The translations under genes were made by a program, and so were the position numbers. The notes beneath the pieces are model-generated. The model saw nothing but the letters and a program-made list of their open reading frames with translations. It searched no databases and had not been told where the DNA came from. Below, piece by piece: positions 1 through 7,940 of a stretch of 64,000 nt of DNA (the first letter of the stretch is position 1; every line of letters begins with the position of its first letter). The DNA is from Lachnospiraceae bacterium (GTDB lineage: Bacteria > Bacillota > Clostridia > Lachnospirales > Lachnospiraceae), in contig JAUNIX010000012.1 in NCBI GenBank assembly GCA_030523275.1, forward strand, positions 24,265 through 88,264, read 5' to 3'.

Positions 1-119
1 GTGTGAAAAGTCGAATTGGGATTGAACATTAATCGGATTGATTGTTGTATTTGAAATAATACAATCTTTCCTATATAATAAGAGCAGAGACTGATAACAA
101 TGTCCAAAGGGGGATTAAC

Positions 120-1130
120 ATGGTATATTATGGAACACTGGGACCTGCCTGTGCAGATATGAATCGATTAAGAAGGATGTTTCGTCAGGGAATGTCAGGA
201 ATTCGCCTGAATTTGTCACATAAAAGTTTGGAAACAAGTCAGGACTGGATTTTAAAATATCAGGCAGCAGCATCACAAGAAGGAATTTTAAGACCGGAAT
301 TATTAATTGATCTTCAAGGACCAGAATTACGAATTGGAAGAATGAATCTTGACCTTGAGTGGCAAGACAGACAGGAAGTATATTTAGATGCACTTCCTTT
401 ACCAAATATGATTCTACCATATTTGATCGAGGGACAAGAGATATTAATTGATGATGGTAAGATTTTATTAAAAGTGATCGAACATGCAAGTGATGAACCG
501 GGAGATATAAAATGTAAAGTGATTCGTGGTGGAAGGGTCATTCAACGAAAAAGTATTGCTTTACCAGGATTAACCATTCCGGTGCCAACATTGACAGAGG
601 CTGACAAAGAAAATCTGAAAGTTGCCAAGGAATATGGAGTAACCGGTGTTATGTTACCATTTGTTCGCAATCGGAAAGATCTGCAAAATTTAAGAGCAGA
701 ATTACATAAAAATGGTGCAGATGACATTCGTATTTTTGCAAAATTGGAAAACTTACAGGGAGTAGAAATTTTACCTGAGTTATTGGAAGAAGCAGATGAG
801 ATTGTGATTGCCCGTGGTGATCTTGGAAATGCGGTTGATTTATGGAAGCTTCCTGTACTACAAAAAGAAATTGCCAGAGAATGTCGCAAAGCTGGAAAAC
901 CTTTTATGGTCGTTACCCAGATGTTAGCCTCAATGGAAACGAGAGCAGTTCCCACAAGAGCTGAGGTATGTGACATCTTTAATGCTGTTTTAGATGGGGC
1001 AGCTTCCGTTATGTTGACGGGAGAAACAGCAGTTGGACGTTATCCGGTGGAAGCGATGGCTTATTTAATTAAGACTTCAGAAGAGGCATTGTTATATCAG
1101 AGCGGAAAGGAAGATACAATATGGGATTAA
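120..1130 (+). CDS. Short pyruvate kinase-like protein (336 aa)
   Basis: This is a pyruvate kinase family TIM-barrel protein; the family transfers phosphate from phosphoenolpyruvate to ADP in the cytosol. Seen: the N-terminal YYGTLGPAC and RLNLSH strands, the family signature with catalytic-type lysine in AKLEN (K208), the IARGDLG loop (230-236), and a block with TQMLASM, PTRAEV and MLTGETAVG (266-306). A small B-domain-like segment lies near 70-150. The usual enzyme is about 470-590 residues; this one stops after the barrel, so the C-terminal allosteric domain is absent. ATG 120 follows AAAGGGGG at good spacing. The end overlaps the Nudix gene start by 10 bases, so the two are probably translationally coupled. 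It may be a second, unregulated or repurposed pyruvate kinase; activity is not proven. Confidence 0.8.
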   Translation: MVYYGTLGPACADMNRLRRMFRQGMSGIRLNLSHKSLETSQDWILKYQAAASQEGILRPELLIDLQGPELRIGRMNLDLEWQDRQEVYLDALPLPNMILPYLIEGQEILIDDGKILLKVIEHASDEPGDIKCKVIRGGRVIQRKSIALPGLTIPVPTLTEADKENLKVAKEYGVTGVMLPFVRNRKDLQNLRAELHKNGADDIRIFAKLENLQGVEILPELLEEADEIVIARGDLGNAVDLWKLPVLQKEIARECRKAGKPFMVVTQMLASMETRAVPTRAEVCDIFNAVLDGAASVMLTGETAVGRYPVEAMAYLIKTSEEALLYQSGKEDTIWD

Positions 1131-1738
1131 TTCGTAAGATTACACAAGAGACCAAATATAAATTTTTAAACTTTTTTACCTTTGATGTGACACATAAAAG
1201 TGGTAGAGATTCCAAATATTTTGTGGCTTCCCGTGCGAAATCACAGGATCAGTTAAAGGCTGTGACCCACGAGAATACAGCAGATGGTGTGATTATTTAT
1301 AGTGTGTATGGAGAGAAAAGAGATAAAGTCGTATTGATTCGTCAGTATCGTTATCCGATTGATGGTTATATTTACGAATTTCCGGCTGGACTTGTAGAAG
1401 AAGGAGAAGATTTTAAAGAAGCGGGTATCCGTGAGTTAAAAGAAGAGACAGGATTAGAGCTCCAGGCAATCGATGTACCAGATATGTATAGTAAACCATT
1501 TTTTACGACGATTGGCATGACGGATGAGTCCTGCGGAACGGTTTACGGATATGCATCTGGTGAGCCGAATATAGATGGTCAGGAAGATTCTGAGGAAATC
1601 CAGATTGTGCTTGCAGATAAGGATGAAGTTAGAAGAATTTTAAAAGAAGAAAATGTGGCAATTATGTGTGCGTATCAGTTGATGCATTTCTTAGAATCAG
1701 AAGAAGGTAATCCATTTTATTTTCTTGGCGAAAAATAG
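1121..1738 (+). CDS. Nudix hydrolase, ADP-ribose pyrophosphatase-like
   Basis: A 205-residue Nudix protein of the ADP-sugar/ADP-ribose pyrophosphatase kind, which would hydrolyse ADP-ribose-like nucleotides to AMP plus a sugar phosphate. The Nudix box is complete and exact: G90, E96, R104-E105, E108-E109, G111 fit G-x5-E-x7-REU-x-EE-x-G-U. The preceding RQYRYPIDG and EFPAG segments are typical of the ADP-ribose subgroup. The start overlaps the upstream pyruvate kinase-like gene by 10 bases, suggesting one transcript. A strong hairpin terminator follows immediately. Substrate preference cannot be read from sequence. Confidence 0.88.
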   Translation: MGLIRKITQETKYKFLNFFTFDVTHKSGRDSKYFVASRAKSQDQLKAVTHENTADGVIIYSVYGEKRDKVVLIRQYRYPIDGYIYEFPAGLVEEGEDFKEAGIRELKEETGLELQAIDVPDMYSKPFFTTIGMTDESCGTVYGYASGEPNIDGQEDSEEIQIVLADKDEVRRILKEENVAIMCAYQLMHFLESEEGNPFYFLGEK

Positions 1739-1750
1739 AATAAAAAATAT

Positions 1751-1780
1751 ACAGGCGGGAAATATTCCCGCCTGTACTTT
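1751..1780 (+). terminator. Intrinsic terminator after the Nudix gene
   Basis: A perfect 11-bp stem (1751-1761 with 1765-1775, ATA loop) is followed by a T-rich stretch. Downstream bases 1782-1815 (GTTTCATAAGAAATTGCG...) look like a decayed half of the hairpin seen at 30801 and 37674. Confidence 0.85.
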
Positions 1781-1822
1781 GTTTCATAAGAAATTGCGTT
1801 GCATTTTTGTTCCTATATTACT

Positions 1823-2503
1823 TTAATTGCTGCTTGGAAAATATCTGGTAATACGTCCGGCAAATTCGGCGATATTCTGAGTTTGCAGAATGACTCTCCC
1901 CGGTCCTGTCAGTCTGGTGATAAATAATCCTTCGCCGCCAAGAAATATATTCATACCACCTTTTATCATTTCGACTTCATAATTTACACTCTCTTCAAAA
2001 GCAACTAAATTTCCGGTATCAACCTTTAATACTTCTCCTGGAGCAAGATCTTTGATGACCTTATTTCCGTCAACTTCTAAAAATCCAATTCCAGTGCCAG
2101 ACAATTTTTGAAGAATAAATCCTTCGCCGCCAAATAAACCGCTAGAGATTTTTTTCGTAAATGCAACTTGTGTATTTACGGAATCTTCTGCACATAGAAA
2201 TGCACCTTTTTGGCAAATTAAGCTTCCATATTGACTGAAATCTATCGGTAATATTTCTCCAGCAACAGTAGAAGAAAATCCGATTACTGCATGGTCAGAT
2301 GTAGCAGAGTATGTGGTAAGAAACATCGATTCTCCGGCAAATTTACGTCCTAGTCCTTTTAAAAGTCCTCCTCTTGTATTTGTTTTCATAGATACATTAT
2401 CGCTCATCCAGCACATACCACCACTTTGAGTAAACATGGATTCTCCAGAATCTAATGTCACTTCTACTGCAGGCATGATAGAGCCAATTAATTCATATTT
2501 CAT
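1823..2503 (-). CDS. AIM24 / TIGR00266 family protein
   Basis: A 226-residue all-beta protein of the TIGR00266 (AIM24-like) family, whose biochemical role is not established. Seen: regular glycine-rich beta repeats, including GGMCWMSDNV, GFILQKLSGTG and a C-terminal EGLFITRLTGPGRV block, which are the family hallmarks. The longer frame begins six codons upstream, but ATG 2503 has an ideal AAAGGAGG box 7 bases ahead, so I chose it. No signal peptide or membrane segment. It stands alone, converging on the Nudix gene and divergent from the transglutaminase-like gene. Confidence 0.85.
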   Translation of the reverse strand: MKYELIGSIMPAVEVTLDSGESMFTQSGGMCWMSDNVSMKTNTRGGLLKGLGRKFAGESMFLTTYSATSDHAVIGFSSTVAGEILPIDFSQYGSLICQKGAFLCAEDSVNTQVAFTKKISSGLFGGEGFILQKLSGTGIGFLEVDGNKVIKDLAPGEVLKVDTGNLVAFEESVNYEVEMIKGGMNIFLGGEGLFITRLTGPGRVILQTQNIAEFAGRITRYFPSSN

Positions 2504-2606
2504 GCAAAACCTCCTTTGCAAACATTATATCATAAATAGAACTTGGTATAAATCATTGTTTGTTTATGATATAATAAAGATATATGTTGTAGGAGGGAGA
2601 ATCAAC

Positions 2607-4217
2607 ATGAAGTTAGTCAGACGTTTTTTATCTTATATTTTGGTCTTTATGCTATGTATATTAAGCATTTCATCATCAATTGTCTATGCATCTTGGGATG
2701 CACCAAAGTCAGCAGATGAACTTGTGATCGAAGGATTTTATGTTAATCCATTGACACCAAATGTTATTTCAAAAGAGGAGTTAAAGCAATCTGTAAAGAC
2801 GGAAAATGACAATAAGACAAGTTTTAAGGGAAACAAAGCAAAAGTTTATACATCCGTTGTCGATGTGGGAGATGAATTGCGAAAACAGATGACACGGCAT
2901 AAAAAGACGGTTATGATAAATTATCGGTCGACAAAGAAAATTTCAAATGCATTTATCTATTCCGTGTATGATGAAGCTTTTAAGGAAACAGGAAAATCAA
3001 CAGAAGGAGATTACTTGAAGTATCAATGTGCATGCTATGGCGAAGGAAATGGTTATCAAAGCGGTAAATATTATAATTTTACATTGGTCTTTTACATAAA
3101 ATATTATACGACACTTTCCCAAGAGGAGAAAGTTACGGAAAAGGTAAAGCAATTAAAAAAAGAGCTACATTTGACTGAGGATCAATTTTCTTCTGAAAAA
3201 GTCAAAAGTATCTATGATTATATTTGTTCTCATGTCACTTATGATTATAGTCATTTGGATGATGAGACTTATTTATTACAATATACAGCTTATGCGGCTT
3301 TGATCGAAAAAAGTGCTGTTTGTCAGGGATATGCAGTTTTACTGTACCGTCTTGCCGAGGAATGTGGACTTGATGTATGTGTGATTGGGGGAACAGGGAA
3401 TGGTGGTCCGCATGCATGGAATATTATGAGAATCGGAAAATGGTACTATAATTTGGATTCGACTTGGGACGCTGGAGAAACCGACTACGCTTATTTTCTA
3501 AAAGGTAGTGAGCAGTTTCAGGATCACGAGTCTGATGATGAATATTTGACAACATCTTTTCAAAGCCAGCATCCGATCAGTATGACAGATTATCAGAATT
3601 GTCCTAGTCATAACATGACAGAAGAAATAATAAAAGCGACAACTCGTAAAGATGGATATATCTTATCGAAATGTTCGATATGTAACGATGAATACAGTAA
3701 AAAAGTTATTGCATCTCCAAAGACAGTATCTGCTTCTGATGTGATTTATAATGGGAAAAATCAGCGTCCGAAAGTGGTAGTGAAAGATACAAAGGGAAGG
3801 AAGATAGAGGAAGATCATTATACAGTTGCTTATACAAAAAATAAAAATGTGGGTAAAGCCAGTGTGACTGTCGCATTGAAAGGGAATCGATATTCTGGGA
3901 ATTTAAAGGGAAATTTTATTATTCAGCCCAAAGGAATTAGTTTTGCCAGTATTAAGGCAAAATCAAAAGGATTTACGACGAAATGGAAAAAACAAAAGAC
4001 GCAGACAAGTGGTTATCAAATTCAGTATTCAACAAACAATAATTTTAAATTATCAAAAACAATCACAGTTAGTAAAAACAGTATTGTGACAAAGAACGTG
4101 ACAAAACTAAAAGCCAAAAAACGATATTATATAAGAATTCGTACTTATAAAAAAGTGGGCAATACGAAATATTATTCAAAGTGGTCTGGGGTAAAGACGG
4201 TAAAAACAAAGAAATAA
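2607..4217 (+). CDS. Secreted transglutaminase-like protein with FN3 tail
   Basis: A 536-residue exported protein. Residues 1-28 form a signal peptide (KLVRR, hydrophobic core, VYA). A transglutaminase-like/peptidase domain spans about 195-300, with a plausible catalytic triad: C239 in AVCQGYA, H269 in PHAWN and D284 in YNLDSTWD. A CSIC zinc-ribbon-like pair sits near 356. Residues about 370-440 resemble a bacterial Ig-like fold, and 441-536 a fibronectin type III domain ending in WSGVKTVKTKK. Such proteins in Clostridia are thought to act on cell-wall or extracellular peptides; the reaction here is unknown. ATG 2607 follows AGGAGGGAG. The upstream extension of the frame (from 2436) overlaps the divergent gene and lacks a ribosome binding site. 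No sortase motif was seen. Confidence 0.82.
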   Translation: MKLVRRFLSYILVFMLCILSISSSIVYASWDAPKSADELVIEGFYVNPLTPNVISKEELKQSVKTENDNKTSFKGNKAKVYTSVVDVGDELRKQMTRHKKTVMINYRSTKKISNAFIYSVYDEAFKETGKSTEGDYLKYQCACYGEGNGYQSGKYYNFTLVFYIKYYTTLSQEEKVTEKVKQLKKELHLTEDQFSSEKVKSIYDYICSHVTYDYSHLDDETYLLQYTAYAALIEKSAVCQGYAVLLYRLAEECGLDVCVIGGTGNGGPHAWNIMRIGKWYYNLDSTWDAGETDYAYFLKGSEQFQDHESDDEYLTTSFQSQHPISMTDYQNCPSHNMTEEIIKATTRKDGYILSKCSICNDEYSKKVIASPKTVSASDVIYNGKNQRPKVVVKDTKGRKIEEDHYTVAYTKNKNVGKASVTVALKGNRYSGNLKGNFIIQPKGISFASIKAKSKGFTTKWKKQKTQTSGYQIQYSTNNNFKLSKTITVSKNSIVTKNVTKLKAKKRYYIRIRTYKKVGNTKYYSKWSGVKTVKTKK

Positions 4218-4234
4218 AAAATAAGTATTTATTC

Positions 4235-4263
4235 TTGCTGATGCTTAATGAAAACGATATAAT
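4235..4263 (+). promoter_or_regulatory. Promoter of apt
   Basis: TTGCTG at 4235-4240, a 17-base spacer and TATAAT at 4258-4263 form a sigma-A type promoter 39 bases ahead of the apt start. Confidence 0.7.
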
Positions 4264-4301
4264 AAAGATAATATTATAGATGAAGAAAGGCGAAGGATAA
4301 A

Positions 4302-4826
4302 ATGAAGAAGGTAGAAGATTATATTACATCAATCCCAGATTTTCCAGAGGAAGGAATTATTTTCAGAGATATTACAACGGTATTTCAGGATGCAGAAGGG
4401 TTTCAATTGGCAATTGATGAATTGCAGAAATTAGTAGAATCGGTGGATTGTGATGTGATCGTAGGGGCAGAATCCAGAGGATTTTTGTTTGGAGCACCGG
4501 TTGCATATAATTTAAAGAAACCATTTGTATTGGTACGTAAAAAAGGGAAATTACCAAGAGAAACAATTTCTCAAAAATATGAGTTAGAATATGGTACAGC
4601 GGAAGTTGAGATGCATGTTGATTCTATTAAACCGGGACAAAAAGTCGTTTTGGTTGATGATTTGATCGCAACAGGCGGAACGGTAGAAGCTGCTGCAAAG
4701 TTAATTGAAAAATTGGGTGGAGAAGTTGTAAAAATGGTCTTCCTACTGGAATTAGCAGGATTAAAAGGCAGAGAACGACTGAATAAGTATGATGTAGAAT
4801 CTGTTGTTGTTTATGAAGGAAAGTAA
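4302..4826 (+). CDS. apt: Adenine phosphoribosyltransferase
   Basis: A cytosolic salvage enzyme converting adenine and PRPP to AMP and pyrophosphate. At 174 residues it has the normal family length. Seen: the N-terminal IPDFPEEGIIFRDIT segment, a VGAESRGFLFG block (54-64), the flexible-loop region with RKKGKLP, and the PRPP-binding motif VVLVDDLIATGGT (115-127). It has its own promoter and a terminator-like hairpin behind it, so it is likely monocistronic. Confidence 0.95.
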   Translation: MKKVEDYITSIPDFPEEGIIFRDITTVFQDAEGFQLAIDELQKLVESVDCDVIVGAESRGFLFGAPVAYNLKKPFVLVRKKGKLPRETISQKYELEYGTAEVEMHVDSIKPGQKVVLVDDLIATGGTVEAAAKLIEKLGGEVVKMVFLLELAGLKGRERLNKYDVESVVVYEGK

Positions 4827-4837
4827 ATAGATAGAAA

Positions 4838-4889
4838 AATGAGGGTTCGAGGCGGACTTGTCTGCTTGGTTTTGGACCTTCATTTTTTT
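4838..4889 (+). terminator. Terminator of apt carrying dispersed motif B
   Basis: An 11-bp outer stem with wobble pairs (4838-4848 with 4874-4884) is followed by seven T. Its loop region contains GGCGGACTTGTCTGC, a small hairpin. Bases 4845-4869 recur at 17516-17540 and, on the other strand, at 23442-23466. Confidence 0.65.
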
Positions 4890-5003
4890 ACAATAATTTC
4901 CCTTTGTTCCCTTGCATAAAAGGGGATTTTCCTTTAAACTAGAATAGTTAGACTACAATTATTATATTGAGATAGAAAAAAGATGGAAAAGGAAGGAACA
5001 AAC

Positions 5004-6650
5004 ATGGATTATCAAAAATTAGCAGATTTACTGTTTCCGAATGTGACAGCAACAATTGATGAAGTAGAAGCGAGATTCCCACAGAGAGATTTGCCGGAGG
5101 GCGCACAGGTAACTCGTATGGGTCCTAGTCCAACCGGATTTATTCATTTGGGAAATTTATATAGTGCTTTGGCAGATGAAAGAATTGCTCACCAAAGCGG
5201 CGGTGTATTCTATCTGCGTATCGAGGATACGGACAATAAACGTAAAGTAGAAGGTGCTGTTGATATTATTATTTCTGTACTTCGTTACTTTGGTATTGAG
5301 TTTGATCAGGGAGCGGGTATTGACACAGAGGAAAGCAATGTCTATGGTCCATATTTCCAGCGTCAGAGAGCAGACATTTATCATGTATATGCAAAGGATT
5401 TAGTTGCGAGAGGACTTGCATACCCATGTTTTTGTACAGAGGAAGAGATTGCTGATATTAAAGAACAGCAAAAAGCGCAGAATGTCATTACCGGATACCA
5501 CACAACATGGACACGTTGTCGTGACTTATCCTATGAGACAATTGAAGAAAGAATTAAGGCTGGTATGCCATATGTTCTTCGTCTTCGTTCTCAGGGAGAA
5601 GAAGGTCAGGAAATCATTTTCCGTGATCAGATTCGTGGCAGTGTAAAATTCCCGGAAAATATTATGGATGTGGTTCTTCTAAAAAGAGATGGTATTCCAA
5701 CTTACCATTTTGCACATGCAATCGATGATCATCTGATGCACACAACGATGGTTATTCGTGGTGAAGAATGGTTATCTTCTGTGCCAACCCATGTGGAATT
5801 ACACAAAGTATTAGGATTCCGTTTACCAAAATACGCGCATACCGCACATTTGATGAAGATGGAAAATGGTGGAAAACGTAAATTATCAAAGAGAAAAGAT
5901 CCTGAATTGTCATTGGATTATTATAGAAAAGACGGATATCATCCACAGGGGGTAAAAGTATATTTGATGACTTTATTAAACTCTAATTTCGAGCAGTGGT
6001 ATGATAAACATCCAAACAATCCAATCACAGATTTCAAATACAGTGTAAAGAAAATGAGCAAATCTGGTGCTCTGTTTGATATCATGAAATTAAATGACAT
6101 CTGTAAGAATGAATTTTCAAAACTAGAGCCAGAAGAAGTTTATGATTTCTTATATACATGGGTAGAAACATATCATCCAGATATGCTTGATGTATATTTT
6201 TCAGATAAAGAAAAATTCATTAAGATTTTGGAATTAGGAATGGGTGTTGGCAGTAAGCGCCGTAGAAAAGATTATATCAATGCCAAACAGATTATGAGTA
6301 CGGTTCATTATTATTTTGATGAAACTTACCAGCAGATTGACGAACAAAAATATGATGATGAGACAGTAAAAGCTGTTTTAACTGCTTATTTGGAAAAATA
6401 TGATCATAATGATGACGCGAATACATGGTTTGGTAAGATCAAAGAAATTGGTGAGAGCTTAGGTTTCACAGGAAATATGCGTGAATATAAAAAGAATCCA
6501 GAAGCTTATAAAGGAAATGTTTCTCATATTGCTGAAATCATTCGTATTGCAACGGTTGGTCAGGCAAGCTCACCAGATCAGTGGACGATCTATCATATCA
6601 TGGGCGAAGACATGATGAGAAGAAGAATAGAAACATTCTTAAATAAATAA
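5004..6650 (+). CDS. gltX: Glutamyl-tRNA synthetase
   Basis: A class I aminoacyl-tRNA synthetase charging tRNA with glutamate. Seen: the HIGH-type motif in PSPTGFIHLGNL (41-52), the RIEDTDNKR block (72-80), a CFC pair near 142-144, and the KMSKS equivalent KLSKR (293-297). At 548 residues it is slightly longer than usual. The frame can start at 4983, but ATG 5004 sits correctly behind AAGGAAGG, so I used it. No glutaminyl-tRNA synthetase lies in the window; many Clostridia use a non-discriminating enzyme plus amidotransferase, which is inference here. A strong terminator follows. Confidence 0.95.
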   Translation: MDYQKLADLLFPNVTATIDEVEARFPQRDLPEGAQVTRMGPSPTGFIHLGNLYSALADERIAHQSGGVFYLRIEDTDNKRKVEGAVDIIISVLRYFGIEFDQGAGIDTEESNVYGPYFQRQRADIYHVYAKDLVARGLAYPCFCTEEEIADIKEQQKAQNVITGYHTTWTRCRDLSYETIEERIKAGMPYVLRLRSQGEEGQEIIFRDQIRGSVKFPENIMDVVLLKRDGIPTYHFAHAIDDHLMHTTMVIRGEEWLSSVPTHVELHKVLGFRLPKYAHTAHLMKMENGGKRKLSKRKDPELSLDYYRKDGYHPQGVKVYLMTLLNSNFEQWYDKHPNNPITDFKYSVKKMSKSGALFDIMKLNDICKNEFSKLEPEEVYDFLYTWVETYHPDMLDVYFSDKEKFIKILELGMGVGSKRRRKDYINAKQIMSTVHYYFDETYQQIDEQKYDDETVKAVLTAYLEKYDHNDDANTWFGKIKEIGESLGFTGNMREYKKNPEAYKGNVSHIAEIIRIATVGQASSPDQWTIYHIMGEDMMRRRIETFLNK

Positions 6651-6672
6651 AATAATAAATTTTGTAATAAGG

Positions 6673-6710
6673 AAACCTCCTTTCTTGCGGATAGCAGGAA
6701 GGAGGTTTTT
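6673..6710 (+). terminator. Terminator of gltX
   Basis: AAACCTCCTTT (6673-6683) pairs with AAGGAGGTTTT (6699-6709), followed by T residues. It directly abuts the repeat element starting at 6715. Confidence 0.85.
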
Positions 6711-6714
6711 ACTT

Positions 6715-6801
6715 TATGATATAGGAAAGTTTTCACTTTCCTATATCATAAAAACGCTCCGCGAGGATGCGACCAGATGCAGATTTGTCCGTTTTTGTTC
6801 T
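6715..6801 (+). repeat. Dispersed element A, short copy 1
   Basis: A perfect 16-bp hairpin (6715-6730 with 6735-6750, loop TTTC) is followed by AAAACGCTCCGCGAGGATGCG and then GACCAGATGCA. The same order occurs at 30801-30895, where even the distal TGTCYGYTTYTGTTCT tract (6786-6801) is shared. The hairpin sequence differs between copies but the core does not. The 61-codon frame across it (6685-6870) is not credible as a gene. Confidence 0.75.
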
Positions 6802-6839
6802 ATTAGTAAAATAACAAATGAAATTCATAATTTACAAAA

Positions 6840-6902
6840 CAATAATTATTTATTGTATCACAATAAATAATTATTGAGATTTGATGATTGGTGTGGTATA
6901 TT
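6840..6902 (+). promoter_or_regulatory. Perfect inverted repeat overlapping the DUF2975/XRE promoter
   Basis: A perfect 16-bp AT-rich inverted repeat (6840-6855 with 6861-6876, loop TATCA) runs into the -35 box. The promoter reads TTGAGA (6874-6879), 17 bases, TATATT (6897-6902). The geometry suits a repressor operator; the XRE protein encoded downstream is the obvious candidate (inference). Confidence 0.6.
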
Positions 6903-6978
6903 ATAGTCAAAGAAAGAATCTGATCAGAAAATCTGAGGACAACACCAATATAGTTTCAAAATAGGAGGAATTAATAAG

Positions 6979-7461
6979 ATGGATAAGAAAAGTTTAGAAT
7001 TTTGGTTAAAAGTTGTAATGATTGGATTGGGATTGGCAGGAATTATTTTATACATGATTGTTTTGCCATTTTTTGCAAAAGAAACGTTTGACTATGCAGG
7101 AGGTGTTTGGAAATCTGCCTTTTGGCCGTGGATGGTGTTTTTATGGATAACAGCGATTCCTTGTTATGTGGTATTATTTTATGGTTGGAGGATTGCCAGT
7201 CGTATTGGAATTGGGAAATCATTTTCCAGACAAAATGCTATGGATATGAAAAAAATTGGCATGTTGGCACTTGGTGATAGTGCAATATTTGTTGGTGGAA
7301 GTATTTTACTTCTGTTCTTTCATATAAATCATCCGGGTATTTTATTGATGTCAATTTTCATTCCTTTCATTGGAGTGTCAATCGCAGTTGTGGCGATGGT
7401 ACTCTCGCATTTCATTTATAAGGCGGCATTAATGGAAGAAGAAGCAGAACTTACAATATAA
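6979..7461 (+). CDS. DUF2975 membrane protein
   Basis: A 160-residue integral membrane protein of the DUF2975 type, function unknown. Four hydrophobic segments are visible at about 12-32, 50-72, 97-115 and 121-147. ATG 6979 follows TAGGAGG. It lies 14 bases ahead of a small XRE regulator; this DUF2975-XRE pairing is common in Firmicutes and suggests the regulator controls, or is controlled through, the membrane protein. An inverted repeat over the promoter supports autoregulation (inference). Confidence 0.85.
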   Translation: MDKKSLEFWLKVVMIGLGLAGIILYMIVLPFFAKETFDYAGGVWKSAFWPWMVFLWITAIPCYVVLFYGWRIASRIGIGKSFSRQNAMDMKKIGMLALGDSAIFVGGSILLLFFHINHPGILLMSIFIPFIGVSIAVVAMVLSHFIYKAALMEEEAELTI

Positions 7462-7475
7462 AAGGAGTACACAAG

Positions 7476-7688
7476 ATGATTATTATAAATATAGATGTCA
7501 TGCTGGCAAAACGAAAAATGTCAGTGACGGAATTAGCCAATCGGGTGGGAATTACGATTGCCAATATATCAATCCTAAAAAATGGAAAAGCAAAAGCAAT
7601 CAAAATAGAAACATTAAATAAAATTTGTAAAGCATTGGAATGTCAACCAGGGGATATTTTAGAGTGGAGAGAAGATGAAGAGGTCTAA
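7476..7688 (+). CDS. Small XRE/Cro-type DNA-binding regulator
   Basis: A 70-residue, single-domain helix-turn-helix protein of the YozG-like Cro/C1 group. Helices 2-3 read SVTELANRVGITIANISILKNG, followed by IKIETLNKICKALEC and the typical ending PGDILEW. ATG 7476 follows AAAGGAGT. Cotranscribed with the DUF2975 gene. Its likely target is the inverted repeat at 6840-6876. Confidence 0.9.
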   Translation: MIIINIDVMLAKRKMSVTELANRVGITIANISILKNGKAKAIKIETLNKICKALECQPGDILEWREDEEV

Positions 7689-7704
7689 AATAGCGCAAAT
7701 AGAT

Positions 7705-7827
7705 GTATATCAGATGTGAAATGACTCCCATCTGATATACGCTCCGCGAGGATGCGCAGGGATTTGGATATGTATTATGTCAGTGGAAACTGACCCGAAT
7801 CCCGCGCCAAGACTCGCGAGTTTTGAA
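7705..7827 (+). repeat. Dispersed element A, long copy 1
   Basis: This fills the gap after the XRE gene. It starts with a perfect 12-bp hairpin (7705-7716 with 7729-7740), then the core CGCTCCGCGAGGATGCG. Next comes a nested fold: GCGC 7754-7757 with 7804-7807, GGGATTTGG 7759-7767 with 7795-7803, and GTCAGT/ACTGAC 7779-7784 with 7789-7794 around a GGAA loop. It closes with CTCGCGAG (7813-7820), which can pair back to the core. A nearly full-length inverted copy lies at 53188-53314. Confidence 0.85.
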
Positions 7828-7940
7828 TTATAATTGATAAAACTTTCCGTGGATATTTTCCCAATAAGTGTTATAATAAAAATAGTGCGTAAAAATATAT
7901 AGATAGTAAGAACTATCTGATAAGGAAAGGATATGTATTC

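Noticed and set aside
4845..4869. GTTCGA motif as part of a tRNA T-arm
   Set aside because: No acceptor, D or anticodon arms can be drawn around any of the three copies.
6685..6870. 61-codon frame after gltX
   Set aside because: It runs through a terminator, element A and an inverted repeat; no ribosome binding site.
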